A stretch of DNA of 64,000 nucleotides from Pseudomonas sp. PB101. GTDB lineage: Bacteria; Pseudomonadota; Gammaproteobacteria; Pseudomonadales; Pseudomonadaceae. The translations under genes and the position numbers were made by a program. The notes below the pieces were generated by a model. The model saw only the letters and a list, made by a program, of their open reading frames with translations. It ran no database searches and had not been told where the DNA came from. Below are positions 27,940 to 37,835 of the stretch, one piece after another (position 1 is the first letter of the stretch; each line of letters starts with the position of its first letter). The DNA is taken from contig NZ_RWIR01000007.1 of NCBI RefSeq assembly GCF_009764265.1, positions 1-64,000 of the forward strand, in the 5' to 3' direction.

Positions 27940-29604
27940 ATGGCGTATTACCGCACTCCTCACGACGTTACCGCTCTGCCTGCCTGGCAAGCGCTGAATG
28001 ACCACCGCCAAGCCATGCAGGATTTCAGCATGCGCGAAGCCTTCAATGCCGATCCGCAGCGTTTTACTCAATTCACCCTCAGCAGCTGCGGTCTGTTTCT
28101 CGACTACTCGAAGAACCTGATCAACGCCGAGACCCGCAATCTGCTGGTGGGCCTGGCCGACGAAGTTGACCTCAAGGGCGCGATCAAGGCGCTGTTCGAC
28201 GGCGAAATCGTCAACGCTTCCGAAGGTCGTCCAGCCCTGCACACCGCCCTGCGGCGCCCGGTTGGCGACAAGCTGTCGGTCAACGGCGTCAACGTGATGC
28301 CGGAAGTGCACAAGGTGCTGAACCAGATCACCGACCTCGTGGGCCGTATCCACGATGGTCTGTGGCGCGGTTACACCGAGAAGCCGATCACTGACGTGGT
28401 CAACATCGGCATCGGCGGCTCCTTCCTCGGCCCCGAGCTGGTGTCCGAAGCCTTGCTGTCCTACGCCCAGAAAGGCGTGCGCTGCCACTACCTGGCGAAC
28501 ATCGACGGCAGTGAGTTCCACGAGCTGACCATGAAGCTGCGTGCCGAAACCACGCTGTTCATCGTTTCGTCGAAGTCCTTCAACACCCTCGAAACCCTGA
28601 AGAACGCCCAGGCCGCCCGTGCCTGGTATCTGGCCCAGGGTGGTTCGGAAGCCGAGCTGTATCGCCATTTCATCGCGGTATCGAGCAACAACGCCGCCGC
28701 CGTGGCGTTCGGCATCCGCGAAGAAAATATCTTCCCGATGTGGGACTGGGTCGGCGGCCGCTACTCGCTGTGGTCGGCCATCGGTTTGCCGATCGCCCTG
28801 GCCATCGGCATGTCCAACTTCAAGGAATTGCTGTCCGGTGCCTACACCATGGACCAGCACTTCCTGACCGCGCCATTCGAACAGAACATGCCGGTGCTGC
28901 TGGCCTTGCTCGGCGTGTGGTACGGCAACTTCTGGGGCGCGCAAAGCCACGCGATCCTGCCGTACGATCACTACCTGCGTAACATCACCAAGCACCTGCA
29001 ACAGCTGGACATGGAATCCAACGGCAAGAGCGTGCGCCAGGACGGCAAGCCCGTGTCCACCGACACTGGGCCGGTGATCTGGGGCGGCGTTGGCTGCAAC
29101 GGGCAGCACGCCTATCACCAGTTGCTGCACCAGGGCACCCAGTTGATCCCGGCCGACTTCATCGTGCCGATCGTCAGCTTCAACCCGGTGTCCGACCACC
29201 ACCAGTGGCTGTACGCCAACTGCCTGTCGCAGAGCCAGGCGCTGATGCTCGGCAAGACCCTGGCCGAGGCCGAAACCGAGCTGCGTGACAAGGGCCTGAG
29301 CGAAGACGAAGTGCAGAAGCTGGCGCCACACAAGGTGATCCCGGGCAACCGTCCGAGCAACACCCTGGTGGTCGAACGCATCAGCCCGCGTCGCCTCGGC
29401 GCCCTGGTGGCGATGTACGAACACAAAGTCTTCGTGCAAAGCGTGATCTGGGGCATCAACGCCTTCGACCAGTGGGGTGTGGAACTGGGCAAAGAGCTGG
29501 GCAAAGGCGTCTACAACCGTCTGGTCGGCAGCGAAGAAACCGCCGCCGAAGACGCTTCGACCCAAGGGCTGATCAACTACTTCCGCGGTCGTCACCGCGG
29601 GTGA
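27940..29604 (+). CDS. pgi: Glucose-6-phosphate isomerase
   Basis: Interconverts glucose-6-phosphate and fructose-6-phosphate. The 554-residue length is that of the bacterial dimeric enzyme. Signatures include [33 protein letters not shown], the long block [20 protein letters not shown] and the C-terminal [18 protein letters not shown]. In pseudomonads lacking phosphofructokinase it serves gluconeogenesis and Entner-Doudoroff recycling. AATAAGGAAACC precedes the start. Confidence 0.97.
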   Translation: MAYYRTPHDVTALPAWQALNDHRQAMQDFSMREAFNADPQRFTQFTLSSCGLFLDYSKNLINAETRNLLVGLADEVDLKGAIKALFDGEIVNASEGRPALHTALRRPVGDKLSVNGVNVMPEVHKVLNQITDLVGRIHDGLWRGYTEKPITDVVNIGIGGSFLGPELVSEALLSYAQKGVRCHYLANIDGSEFHELTMKLRAETTLFIVSSKSFNTLETLKNAQAARAWYLAQGGSEAELYRHFIAVSSNNAAAVAFGIREENIFPMWDWVGGRYSLWSAIGLPIALAIGMSNFKELLSGAYTMDQHFLTAPFEQNMPVLLALLGVWYGNFWGAQSHAILPYDHYLRNITKHLQQLDMESNGKSVRQDGKPVSTDTGPVIWGGVGCNGQHAYHQLLHQGTQLIPADFIVPIVSFNPVSDHHQWLYANCLSQSQALMLGKTLAEAETELRDKGLSEDEVQKLAPHKVIPGNRPSNTLVVERISPRRLGALVAMYEHKVFVQSVIWGINAFDQWGVELGKELGKGVYNRLVGSEETAAEDASTQGLINYFRGRHRG

Positions 29605-29617
29605 TTTGATGGCCCCC

Positions 29618-29707
29618 TGTAGGAGCTGGCTTGCCAGCGATGACGGTGTGTCAGTCCAATAAATTTTGACTGATCCACCGCCTTCGCTGGCAAGCCAGCT
29701 CCTACGA
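29618..29707. repeat. REP pair, GAGCTGGC type (copy 3)
   Basis: Inverted arms TGTAGGAGCTGGCTTGCCAGCG and CGCTGGCAAGCCAGCTCCTACG enclosing about 46 bases between pgi and acsA. The arm sequence differs from copies 1, 2, 4 and 7, so this is a second REP family. Confidence 0.9.
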
Positions 29708-29772
29708 GGGTCGCACAGCTCCCCTCTTGAACCCTTTCACCTCTCGGCGCATCTTTATCTTTGTCGCAATAC

Positions 29773-29780
29773 AAGAATAA
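29773..29780 (+). promoter_or_regulatory. Hfq/Crc-type A-rich motif before acsA
   Basis: AAGAATAA fits the AAnAAnAA consensus and directly abuts the GGA ribosome-binding site 10 bases before the acsA start. Hfq with Crc bound here would block translation on preferred carbon sources. Confidence 0.6.
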
Positions 29781-29789
29781 GGAACCGTC

Positions 29790-31727
29790 ATGTTCGATAT
29801 CAGCACGTTCCCCAAAGCCGATGCCGTCCGCCGGGCTGCGCAATTGAGTCAAGACGACTATCAGCGCCTGTATCGCCAATCCATCGAACACCCCAGCACC
29901 TTCTGGGCCGAACAGGCCGCGCGTTTTCTCGACTGGAGCGCGCCCTGGGAAACCGTCCAGCGCTACAACCTGAAGACCGGTGAAGCCAGCTGGTTTGCCG
30001 GCGCAAAATTGAACGTCAGCTACAACTGCATCGACCGACACCTGGAAAAACGCGGCGATCAGGTCGCCATCATCTGGGAAGGCGACGACCCTGCCGACTC
30101 GGCATCAATCACCTACAAACAACTGCATGACAACGTCTGCCGCCTGGCCAACGTGCTGAAAAGCCGTGGCGTGAAGAAAGGCGACCGCGTGTGCATCTAT
30201 ATGCCGATGATTCCGGAGGCGGCCTACGCCATGCTTGCCTGCACCCGCATCGGCGCGGTGCACTCGGTGGTGTTCGGCGGTTTTTCCCCGGACTCGTTGC
30301 GCGACCGCATTCTCGACGCCGACTGCCGCACCGTGATCACCGCCGACGAAGGCGTGCGTGGCGGCAGGGTCGTGCCACTCAAGCAGAACGTCGACAAGGC
30401 GCTGCAAAGCTGCCCGGACGTGAGCACAGTGCTGATGGTCGAGCGCAGCAAAGGGCAGGTGAACCGCGTCGAAGGCCGCGACATCAATTATCAGCAGGCC
30501 CTGCGCGACGCCGACAGCCATTGCCCGCCCGAACCGATGGATGCCGAAGACCCGCTGTTCATCCTCTACACCTCCGGCAGCACCGGCAAACCCAAAGGCG
30601 TGCTGCACACCACCGGCGGCTATCTGCTGCAAGCCGCGATGACCTTCAAGTACGTGCTGGACTACCGCGACGGCGAAGTCTTCTGGTGCACCGCCGACGT
30701 CGGCTGGGTCACCGGCCACAGCTACATCGTGTACGGCCCGCTGGCCAACGGCGCGACCACGCTGATCTTCGAAGGCGTGCCGAGCTATCCAACCAGCTCG
30801 CGCTTCTGGCAGGTCATCGACAAGCACAAGGTGAACATTTTCTACACCGCCCCGACGGCCCTGCGCTCATTGATGCGTGAAGGCCCCGGACCATTGAAGG
30901 GAACCTCCCGCGCCAGCATCCGACTACTCGGCACGGTCGGCGAGCCGATCAACCCTGAAGCCTGGGAGTGGTACTTCCATGAGGTCGGCGAAGAACGCTG
31001 CCCGATCGTCGATACATGGTGGCAGACCGAAACCGGCGGCATCATGCTCAGCCCGTTGGTCAGCGCGCAGCGGATCAAGCCCGGCTGTGCGACCCAACCG
31101 ATGTTCGGCGTGCAACCCGTGCTGCTCGATGAGCAGGGCAAGGAAATCAAAGGTCCCGGCAGCGGCGTACTCGCCATAAAGTCCAGCTGGCCGGCACAGA
31201 TCCGCAGCGTCTACGGCGACCCGCAGCGCATGGTCGATACCTACTTCAAACCGTATCCCGGTTACTACTTCACTGGCGATGGCGCGCGACGCGATGAAGA
31301 TGGCGACTACTGGATCACTGGCCGCATCGACGATGTGATCAACGTGTCCGGCCACCGTATCGGCACCGCCGAAGTGGAAAGCGCCCTGGTGCTGCACGAG
31401 AGCATCGCCGAGGCTGCCGTGGTCGGTTACCCCCACGACGTCAAGGGCCAAGGCATCTACGCCTTCGTCACACCCATGAATGGTGCCGAACCCAACGACG
31501 AACTGAAAAAAGGATTGCTGGCCCTTGTCAGCCAGGAAATCGGCAGCTTCGCCAAGCCGGACTTGATCCAGTGGGCGCCGGCCTTGCCGAAAACCCGCTC
31601 GGGCAAGATCATGCGACGCATCCTGCGCAAGATCGCCTGCAACGAACTCGACAGCCTGGGCGACACTTCGACACTGGCCGATCCAAGCGTGGTACAAGGC
31701 TTGATTGATAAACGCCTGAATCAATAA
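29790..31727 (+). CDS. acsA: Acetyl-CoA synthetase (AMP-forming)
   Basis: Activates acetate to acetyl-CoA through acetyl-AMP, the entry step for growth on acetate. It is a 645-residue adenylate-forming enzyme with the phosphate loop [12 protein letters not shown] from Tyr260, and [10 protein letters not shown] for adenine and acetate binding. The C-terminal lysine K606 in [11 protein letters not shown] is the residue acetylated to switch the enzyme off in homologues. It is flanked by REP pairs and appears to be monocistronic. Confidence 0.97.
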   Translation: MFDISTFPKADAVRRAAQLSQDDYQRLYRQSIEHPSTFWAEQAARFLDWSAPWETVQRYNLKTGEASWFAGAKLNVSYNCIDRHLEKRGDQVAIIWEGDDPADSASITYKQLHDNVCRLANVLKSRGVKKGDRVCIYMPMIPEAAYAMLACTRIGAVHSVVFGGFSPDSLRDRILDADCRTVITADEGVRGGRVVPLKQNVDKALQSCPDVSTVLMVERSKGQVNRVEGRDINYQQALRDADSHCPPEPMDAEDPLFILYTSGSTGKPKGVLHTTGGYLLQAAMTFKYVLDYRDGEVFWCTADVGWVTGHSYIVYGPLANGATTLIFEGVPSYPTSSRFWQVIDKHKVNIFYTAPTALRSLMREGPGPLKGTSRASIRLLGTVGEPINPEAWEWYFHEVGEERCPIVDTWWQTETGGIMLSPLVSAQRIKPGCATQPMFGVQPVLLDEQGKEIKGPGSGVLAIKSSWPAQIRSVYGDPQRMVDTYFKPYPGYYFTGDGARRDEDGDYWITGRIDDVINVSGHRIGTAEVESALVLHESIAEAAVVGYPHDVKGQGIYAFVTPMNGAEPNDELKKGLLALVSQEIGSFAKPDLIQWAPALPKTRSGKIMRRILRKIACNELDSLGDTSTLADPSVVQGLIDKRLNQ

Positions 31728-31735
31728 CGTGCCTT

Positions 31736-31835
31736 TGTAGGAGCGAGCTTGCTCGCGATGGACTAAAGCGCGCCGCGCATATTCAGGAAACACGCGTTAT
31801 CGTTAGCGTCCATCGCGAGCAAGCTCGCTCCTACA
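31736..31835. repeat. REP pair, GAGCGAGC type (copy 4)
   Basis: Perfectly complementary arms TGTAGGAGCGAGCTTGCTCGCG / CGCGAGCAAGCTCGCTCCTACA, with inner GATGGAC and GTCCATC extensions. It lies between acsA and the DUF2236 gene, and its interior is close to that of copy 2. Confidence 0.9.
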
Positions 31836-31851
31836 GAATTACAGAGTCACC

Positions 31852-32718
31852 ATGGAATTCATCCGCACCCGCATCGAAACCCAGATCATGAGCTTGACCG
31901 GTTTGTCCCTGGGCAAACTCGACCTGGAAAACCCCAAGGGCGACCCCGGCCTGTTCGGACCGGACTCGGTGAGCTGGCAAGTCCATGGCGACTTCAGCAG
32001 CATGCTGATCGGCGGCATCAGCGCCCTGATGCTGCAAGCCCTGCACCCACTGGCACTGGCCGGAGTCTGGGACCATTCGAATTTCCGTGAAGACATGCTC
32101 GGCCGATTGCGCCGCACCGGGCAGTTCATCTCCGGCACCACCTTCGGTTCGCGGCAGGATGCCGACTGGCTGATCGAAAAAGTCCGCACCATCCATTTGC
32201 AGATTACCGGCACCGCGCCGGACGGGCGCCCGTACGCCGCCAGCGATCCCGATCTGCTGACCTGGGTGCATGTGGCGGAAGTCAGCAATTTCCTCGCTGC
32301 TCATTTGCGCTATCGCAACCCGCATCTTTCACCCGCCGATCAGGATCGCTATTACGCGGAAATCGCCTTGGTCGCCGAGCGCCTGGGTGCCCGGGATGTG
32401 CCCCGTTCGCGCCGGGAAGTTGCCGACTACCTTGAGCGTATCCGTCCACAACTGCTGTGTGACGAGCGCAGCCGTGAAGTCCTGCGCCTGTTGCTGAACG
32501 CGCCCTCCCCCAGTCGCCTGGCCAAGCCTTTTGGCGGTTTGATGATGCAAGCCGGCATCGACCTGCTGCCGGACTGGGCCAGTGACATGCTCGGCGTCAG
32601 CCAGAACCCGCTGCAACGCAAACTGATCCGCGCCAGCGTCAATCGAAGTGCGCCGATGCTGCGCTGGGCGGTGCGTAATGGGTCGGTGCAGCGGGCTAAA
32701 CGACGGATGGGGTTGTAG
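31852..32718 (+). CDS. Oxygenase MpaB / latex-clearing-type (DUF2236) family protein
   Basis: A 288-residue protein of the DUF2236 (MpaB/Lcp-like) family. Supporting features are the N-terminal DPGLFGPDSVSWQVHGDFSSMLIGGISALMLQALHPLA, where His may ligate haem b, the conserved arginine-rich GRLRRTGQFISGTTFG, and LTWVHVAEVSNFLAAH with another histidine. Family members include haem oxygenases such as Lcp and tRNA- or lipid-linked proteins, but the bacterial substrate here is unknown. The ATG lies within GAGTCACCATGG soon after a REP pair. Confidence 0.8.
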   Translation: MEFIRTRIETQIMSLTGLSLGKLDLENPKGDPGLFGPDSVSWQVHGDFSSMLIGGISALMLQALHPLALAGVWDHSNFREDMLGRLRRTGQFISGTTFGSRQDADWLIEKVRTIHLQITGTAPDGRPYAASDPDLLTWVHVAEVSNFLAAHLRYRNPHLSPADQDRYYAEIALVAERLGARDVPRSRREVADYLERIRPQLLCDERSREVLRLLLNAPSPSRLAKPFGGLMMQAGIDLLPDWASDMLGVSQNPLQRKLIRASVNRSAPMLRWAVRNGSVQRAKRRMGL

Positions 32719-32801
32719 GAGCTGGCTTGCCAGCGATGAACGATAACGCGGATTGTCAGATAAGCCATGTTGCGGCCTTCGCTGGCAAGCCAGCTCCTAC
32801 A
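32714..32801. repeat. REP pair, GAGCTGGC type (copy 5)
   Basis: Arms TGTAGGAGCTGGCTTGCCAGCG and CGCTGGCAAGCCAGCTCCTACA, about 44 bases apart. The left arm overlaps the last codons and stop (TAG) of the DUF2236 gene by 5 bases. Confidence 0.9.
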
Positions 32802-32859
32802 GGTTGTGCTCCAAACTGTTAAACTCCCGCGCCCAATTCTCTCCTGCAAGGCGCCCAGC

Positions 32860-33876
32860 ATGTCTTCCTTGAATCAGGCGCTGCGCGCCGCCCTCGATCA
32901 ACGCCAGGACCTGCTCGCCGAACTGCACCAGCAAGGTACCGATTGCTATCGCCTGTTCCATGGCAGCCAGGAAGGCGCCGGTGGCCTGGCCATCGACCGC
33001 TACGGCCCGCAATTGCTGGTGCAAAGTTTCCACCAGGCGCTGGAGCGCGAGACGCTGCTGCAATTGCACGAAGCGATCAATCAGCACCTGGGTCTTGAAA
33101 CCCTGCTGGTCTACAACGACCGCTCCCGTGGCAATTCGCGCATCGATCGCGAAGACATCGTCTACCGCGCCGACGAAGCCGCCCTGCAAGACCTGATCGG
33201 CCACGAATGGGGCCTGAACTATCGGGTCCGTGGCCGCCATGCCGGACAAGACCCGTTGCTGTTCCTCGACCTGCGCAACACCCGTGGCTGGGTCAAGGAC
33301 CACAGCAAGAACAAAAGCGTACTGAACCTGTTCGCCTACACCTGTGGCGTCGGCCTCAGTGCTGCTGCCGGTGGAGCGCGCGAGGTCTGCAACCTGGACT
33401 TCGCCGAAGGCAACCTGGCGGTCGGTCGGGAGAACGGTTTACTCAACCCGCAGTTGCCGACCATGCAATTCATCCAGTCCGACTACTTCCCGGCGATTCG
33501 CCAACTGGCCGGCCTGCCGATCAGCCAGCGCCGCGGGCAAAAACTGCCGAGCTATCAGCGTCTGGAACAGCGCCAGTACGATCTGGTGCTGCTCGACCCT
33601 CCGGCCTGGGCCAAGAGCGCATTCGGCACAGTAGACCTCTTGCGCGACTACCAGAGCCTGCTCAAGCCGGCCTTGCTGACCACCGCCGACAACGGCGTGC
33701 TGATCTGCTGCAACAACCTGGCGAAAGTCAGCATGGACGACTGGCGCGAGCAGGTGTTGCGTTGTGCAGAGAAGGCCGGGCGGCCGGTGCGTGAGTGGAC
33801 CGTGATGAAACCAGGCGCCGACTTCCCGTCGATGGATCAGCAACCACCGCTGAAAACCCTGATTCTGCAACTCTGA
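32860..33876 (+). CDS. Class I SAM-dependent rRNA-type methyltransferase
   Basis: A 338-residue methyltransferase resembling RlmI/RlmK-type 23S rRNA cytosine or guanine methylases. The N-terminal half is PUA-linker-like (CYRLFHGSQEGAGGLAIDRYG). The Rossmann fold has motif I VLNLFAYTCGVGLSAAAGGA and motif IV LLDPPAWAKS; DPP is typical of N- or C-directed RNA methylation. I chose the ATG at 32860; the frame opens earlier at 32767 but overlaps a REP pair. The exact target base cannot be read from sequence. Confidence 0.82.
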   Translation: MSSLNQALRAALDQRQDLLAELHQQGTDCYRLFHGSQEGAGGLAIDRYGPQLLVQSFHQALERETLLQLHEAINQHLGLETLLVYNDRSRGNSRIDREDIVYRADEAALQDLIGHEWGLNYRVRGRHAGQDPLLFLDLRNTRGWVKDHSKNKSVLNLFAYTCGVGLSAAAGGAREVCNLDFAEGNLAVGRENGLLNPQLPTMQFIQSDYFPAIRQLAGLPISQRRGQKLPSYQRLEQRQYDLVLLDPPAWAKSAFGTVDLLRDYQSLLKPALLTTADNGVLICCNNLAKVSMDDWREQVLRCAEKAGRPVREWTVMKPGADFPSMDQQPPLKTLILQL

Positions 33877-33969
33877 CCGCTGTGGGATAAATCTGAAATA
33901 TCCTCAACAGGCCAATCACTTCGGAACCGGAAACGCGTGCCATACTCCAAGGCACTCCGATTCAGACAG

Positions 33970-36927
33970 ATGAAGCCGCACATGTACAAAGGATTGATCC
34001 GCGCCATCGGCGCCTTGTTGACTGCTCTGGCCCTCTACAGCTTGCTGGGCTTTCTGATTTTACCGGGGGTCGCGTTGCGCGTTGCCAACCAGCAACTGGC
34101 CAACTACGCCACCACCCCCGCCACGATCCAGCGGATCGAGTTCAATCCGTTCAGCCTTGAACTGACCCTCTGGGACCTGAACATCGGCGAGCCCGGCAAG
34201 GAGCAGGTCGCTTTCGAACGTCTGTACGCCAACTTGCAACTCGACAGTCTGTGGACCAAGGCGGTGCACCTGTCCGATATCGAACTGGACAAGCCCAAGA
34301 CCGAGATCCTGTTCAGCAAGGACGGCAAGCTCAACCTGCTGGGGCTGTTCACACTGCCCGCGAGCGAGCCGACACCGGCCGACCCGGATGCCAAGCCGTT
34401 TCCGCTGCGCATCGAGCGGATCAAACTGGCCGGCGGCGCCGTGCACTTTGAAGATGCCCGGCCCAGCGAGCCCATCGAGTTTCTCTACGACACACTCGAT
34501 TTCGAGCTGAAAAACCTCAGCACACTGCCCGAAGACAGCGCCGACATGACCTTGGTGGCCATCGGCCCCAACGGCGGACAGATCGACTGGACCGGCAATT
34601 TCAGCCTGATCCCGATCGCCTCCGAAGGTAAGCTGAAAATCACTGACGGCAAGATGAAAGCCTTTTGGCCCTACGTGCGCGATGCCGTGCCCCTGGACCT
34701 TGAAAACGGCGTGATGAGCATCAGCACCGACTACAAGCTCAACCTGGCCAAGGAAACCGAACTGCTGCTGAGCAATGTAGCGGTCAGCGTCGCCCCCCTC
34801 TCGATCAAGGCCCCCGATTGCCGGCCGCTGGTGAAGCTGGAGCGCCTGGACGTCAGCGAAACCACCGTGGACCTGGCGAGACAGCAAGTGGTGGTCGGCA
34901 AGATCCGCAGCAACAAACTGGAAACCTGGGCCGCGCTGGAGTCGGATGGCCAACTCGACTGGCAGAAACTGTTCGCCAGCCAACCGTCAAAACCCGCTGC
35001 CAAAGCCCGGGCCGATGCCGAACCGACCAGCGCACCGGCCGCCGCAGACTCCCCGAAGCCTGAACCGGCCGCACCGGACAAACCCTGGCAGGTGCTGCTC
35101 AAGGATGTGCAGCTGCGCAATTACACGGTGCATCTGGCTGACCGCAAGGCACAACCCGCCGTTGCACTTGATCTGACCCCGCTGAACCTCGACCTGCAGA
35201 ATTTCGACAGCCTCAATGGCTCACCCTTTACCCTGAAGCTCGATACCGGCGTGGGCAAGCAAGGCAAGATCCTGGCCGATGGCGAGGTCAACCTGGCCCC
35301 GGTCAGCGCCCGGCTGAAGGTCCAGACCAGGGATATCGACCTGAGAGTTGCGCAGTCCTACATCACGCCGTTCATTCGCCTGGAACTGCGTAGCGGCATG
35401 CTCGGCAGCGACCTGGCAGTCGACCTCAAAAGCACCGAGCCCCTGGCATTCGGTGTCACCGGCCGCGCCCAGGTCGATCAGTTGCATACCCTGGACACCC
35501 TGAAAACCCGCGACTTCCTCAAGTGGCAGCAGGTCGTGGTCGAAGGCCTGAACTATCAGCACGGGGACAGCCTGTCGATCGACAAGGTCAACCTGTTTCA
35601 GCCCTACGCGCGTTTCATGATCAACGATGATCGCACCACCAACATCGATGACCTGCTGGTTCCACAACCGGCGGACGCCGGGACAAAAACGGCAGCGAAC
35701 AAACCGGCCAGTAATGAAAAACCGCTGGGCATCCACATCGGCGGCATTTTCATCAATGATGGTTCGGCCAACTTCGCCGACTTCAGCCTGACGCCGAACT
35801 TCGCGACTGCCGTCCAGCAGCTCAACGGGCAGATCGGCACCATCGACAGCCGCAAACCGAAACCGGCCAGTGTCGACGTCAAGGGCAAGGTCGATCGTTA
35901 CGCGCCGGTGACCATCAAGGGCGCGGTCAATCCGTTCGACCCGATGGCGAGCCTCGACATCGCCACCAGCTTCAAACGCGTGGAACTGACCACGCTGACG
36001 CCCTACTCCGGCAAGTTCGCCGGCTACCGTATCCGCAAGGGCCGACTCAATCTCGACCTGCATTACCAGATCACCAAGGGTCAGCTCAAAGCTGAAAACA
36101 AAGTGGTGGTCGAGCAGCTGCAACTGGGCGAAAAAGTCGACAGCCCGGACGCCGTGAGCCTGCCGCTGAAACTGGCGATTGCCTTGCTCAAGGACGTTGA
36201 TGGCAAGATTTCCATCGAACTGCCGGTCACCGGTGACCTCAACAACCCGCAGTTCAGCGTCATGCCGATTGTCTGGCAGACCCTGCGCAACCTGATCGTC
36301 AAAGCTGCGGCGGCACCGTTCAAACTCATTGGCGGGCTGGTCAGCGGTGGCGGTTCGGAAGATCTGGGCAGTGTCTCTTTCGCTGCAGGCTCCAGCGACT
36401 TGGGCAAGGACGCCGAAGGCGCACTGGACAAACTGTCCAAGGCGCTCAAGGAGCGCCCGGCCCTGCGCCTGGAAATCGAAGGTACTGCCGCCCAGAGCAG
36501 CGATGGCCCGCTGATCGCCGAACAGCGCCTGGAACGCGAATACCAGTACAACTACTACAAAATGCTCCAGCGCCGGGGCGACAAGGTCCCGGCCCAGGCG
36601 TCGTTGCTGGAGGTACCGGACGGAGAAAAAGGCCCGCTGCTCGAAGGTATCTACCGCACCCGCCTGAAAACCCAGCCCCTTGCCGAATGGAAAGACCTGG
36701 GCAAGGAAGAGCGCACCGCGAAAATGCGTGCCGAGGTGATCAAGTTCTGGAGTTCCAGTGACGTGCTGTTGCGTCAACTTGGCCAGGAACGCGCCAGCAG
36801 CATCAAGGACTACCTGGTCGACAAGACCCAGCTGGAAGATGACCGGGTGTACTTCATCGACGCCAATCTGGGCGAAGCGGAAAGTGACGGCCGCGTGGTG
36901 ACTCCGATGCATCTGGATGCCGAGTGA
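33970..36927 (+). CDS. DUF748 (AsmA-like) envelope protein with OmpA-like C-terminus
   Basis: A large protein (985 residues) with one N-terminal membrane anchor (GLIRAIGALLTALALYSLLGFLILPG) and a long periplasmic part made of repeated DUF748/AsmA-like modules rich in beta-strand. An Ala/Pro/Lys linker (about residues 340-370) separates halves. The C-terminal 200 residues contain an OmpA-like stretch (SVSFAAGSSDLGKDAEGALDKLSKALKERP). AsmA-type proteins are linked to lipid transfer between membranes. The start is uncertain: ATG at 33970 or 33982 is likelier than the GTG at 33937, because both lead straight to the anchor. Confidence 0.78.
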   Translation: MKPHMYKGLIRAIGALLTALALYSLLGFLILPGVALRVANQQLANYATTPATIQRIEFNPFSLELTLWDLNIGEPGKEQVAFERLYANLQLDSLWTKAVHLSDIELDKPKTEILFSKDGKLNLLGLFTLPASEPTPADPDAKPFPLRIERIKLAGGAVHFEDARPSEPIEFLYDTLDFELKNLSTLPEDSADMTLVAIGPNGGQIDWTGNFSLIPIASEGKLKITDGKMKAFWPYVRDAVPLDLENGVMSISTDYKLNLAKETELLLSNVAVSVAPLSIKAPDCRPLVKLERLDVSETTVDLARQQVVVGKIRSNKLETWAALESDGQLDWQKLFASQPSKPAAKARADAEPTSAPAAADSPKPEPAAPDKPWQVLLKDVQLRNYTVHLADRKAQPAVALDLTPLNLDLQNFDSLNGSPFTLKLDTGVGKQGKILADGEVNLAPVSARLKVQTRDIDLRVAQSYITPFIRLELRSGMLGSDLAVDLKSTEPLAFGVTGRAQVDQLHTLDTLKTRDFLKWQQVVVEGLNYQHGDSLSIDKVNLFQPYARFMINDDRTTNIDDLLVPQPADAGTKTAANKPASNEKPLGIHIGGIFINDGSANFADFSLTPNFATAVQQLNGQIGTIDSRKPKPASVDVKGKVDRYAPVTIKGAVNPFDPMASLDIATSFKRVELTTLTPYSGKFAGYRIRKGRLNLDLHYQITKGQLKAENKVVVEQLQLGEKVDSPDAVSLPLKLAIALLKDVDGKISIELPVTGDLNNPQFSVMPIVWQTLRNLIVKAAAAPFKLIGGLVSGGGSEDLGSVSFAAGSSDLGKDAEGALDKLSKALKERPALRLEIEGTAAQSSDGPLIAEQRLEREYQYNYYKMLQRRGDKVPAQASLLEVPDGEKGPLLEGIYRTRLKTQPLAEWKDLGKEERTAKMRAEVIKFWSSSDVLLRQLGQERASSIKDYLVDKTQLEDDRVYFIDANLGEAESDGRVVTPMHLDAE

Positions 36928-37030
36928 TGATTCATCGGCTGCTGGCAGGCCTGATTCCGGCGTGAACCTGATCACCCGTAAACGCTGCAATTAGTCAGCC
37001 GCGACCCAATGTGGCAGCACTGCAAACAGA

Positions 37031-37062
37031 ACAGGCCCCGGCAAAAAATGCGCGGGGCCTGT
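37031..37062. terminator. Hairpin between the convergent DUF748 and BON genes
   Basis: A 10-bp perfect stem ACAGGCCCCG / CGGGGCCTGT. The better T-rich tail (TTCTGTTT) is on the minus strand, so it probably ends the BON transcript and may also stop the DUF748 one. Confidence 0.6.
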
Positions 37063-37169
37063 GGTGGCCAAACTCCTTTTGGCCGTTCGCATGAACACTC
37101 AGGTTGCAACAGACATATGACTCGGCTCGTCTGTTGCGCCCTCTCCCGGTCCAGGCGAGAAGCCTTGCC

Positions 37170-37526
37170 TTACTCGGCTTTCAGGCCGTCAGCGGAGACC
37201 GCTTTGACGCCTTTGATTTTCTTGGTGATGGCGACGGCGGTGGATTTCTGCGCGTCGGTGACCGCCACGGTGGACGACAGCGATACAACACCTTTGTTGG
37301 TTTCGACTTTGATATCGGTGCCTGGAATGCCTTTTTCGGTCATCAGGTCACTTTTGACTTTGGTGGTGATCCAGGTATCGGAAGTAGCTTCTTCAGCCTT
37401 GGTCATTTCACCCGCCGCCAGGGTCATTGGAGCCTGGGTGGCTTGAGTGGTCTGGGCGAATGCCGCGTTTGCCATGGTCAGGGTCAGCGCGGTAGCAGCA
37501 GCGGCAGTGATAGCGAACTTCTTCAT
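37170..37526 (-). CDS. Periplasmic BON-domain protein
   Basis: A 118-residue protein with a signal peptide (MKKFAITAAAATALTLTMANAAFA) and one BON domain (DTWITTKVKSDLMTEKGIPGTDIKVETNKGVVSLSSTVAVTDAQKSTAVAITKKIKGVKAV). This is OsmY-like but with one repeat instead of two. BON domains are thought to bind phospholipid, and OsmY homologues respond to osmotic stress. I chose the ATG at 37526, since the signal peptide begins there and AGGAG lies 9 bases upstream. A sigma-54-like promoter precedes it. Confidence 0.88.
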   Translation of the reverse strand: MKKFAITAAAATALTLTMANAAFAQTTQATQAPMTLAAGEMTKAEEATSDTWITTKVKSDLMTEKGIPGTDIKVETNKGVVSLSSTVAVTDAQKSTAVAITKKIKGVKAVSADGLKAE

Positions 37527-37591
37527 ACGAGTAACTCCTGTTTTTCGGAAAAGTCTGCCGGGTGTCATGTCGGCAGGGTTACCAGGGATAT

Positions 37592-37607
37592 TGCGAACGC
37601 TGTGCCA
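37592..37607 (-). promoter_or_regulatory. Sigma-54-like promoter of the BON gene
   Basis: On the minus strand TGGCACAGCGTTCGCA has GG and GC exactly 10 bases apart and matches TGGCACG-N4-TTGCA at most positions. The start would fall near 37582, leaving a 5' leader of about 55 bases before the ATG. The sequence upstream (37615-37680) is AT-rich. The rest of the gap up to pilA holds only the pilA terminator. Confidence 0.55.
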
Positions 37608-37792
37608 ACTTTGAAACAAGAATTAAAACCTTATAAATCAACAAGTTATAAAATTAGCCCATTTTCGAAATCATGCAAAATGCACGAGAAGCACAATCAC
37701 TGCATGCAAGTTGCAGGTTTATGGAAAGTTCCTAAGATGCTGAAATTTCTGAGCTTTATCTGAGGTATTTGACGACGGGTCGACAATCAGGA

Positions 37793-37811
37793 AAGCCCCG
37801 CATTGGCGGGG
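37793..37811 (-). terminator. Terminator after pilA
   Basis: Minus strand stem CCCCGC / GCGGGG with a 4-base loop followed by CTTTCCT, 24 bases after the pilA stop. The T-run is short. Confidence 0.6.
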
Positions 37812-37835
37812 ACTTGAACCTGCAATTCCTGCTGT

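Noticed and set aside
37796..37830. GGTTCAAGTCCCC near the pilA terminator, resembling a tRNA T-arm
   Set aside because: The flanks do not pair as a T-stem and no anticodon arm or acceptor is present; it is the pilA terminator and its flank.
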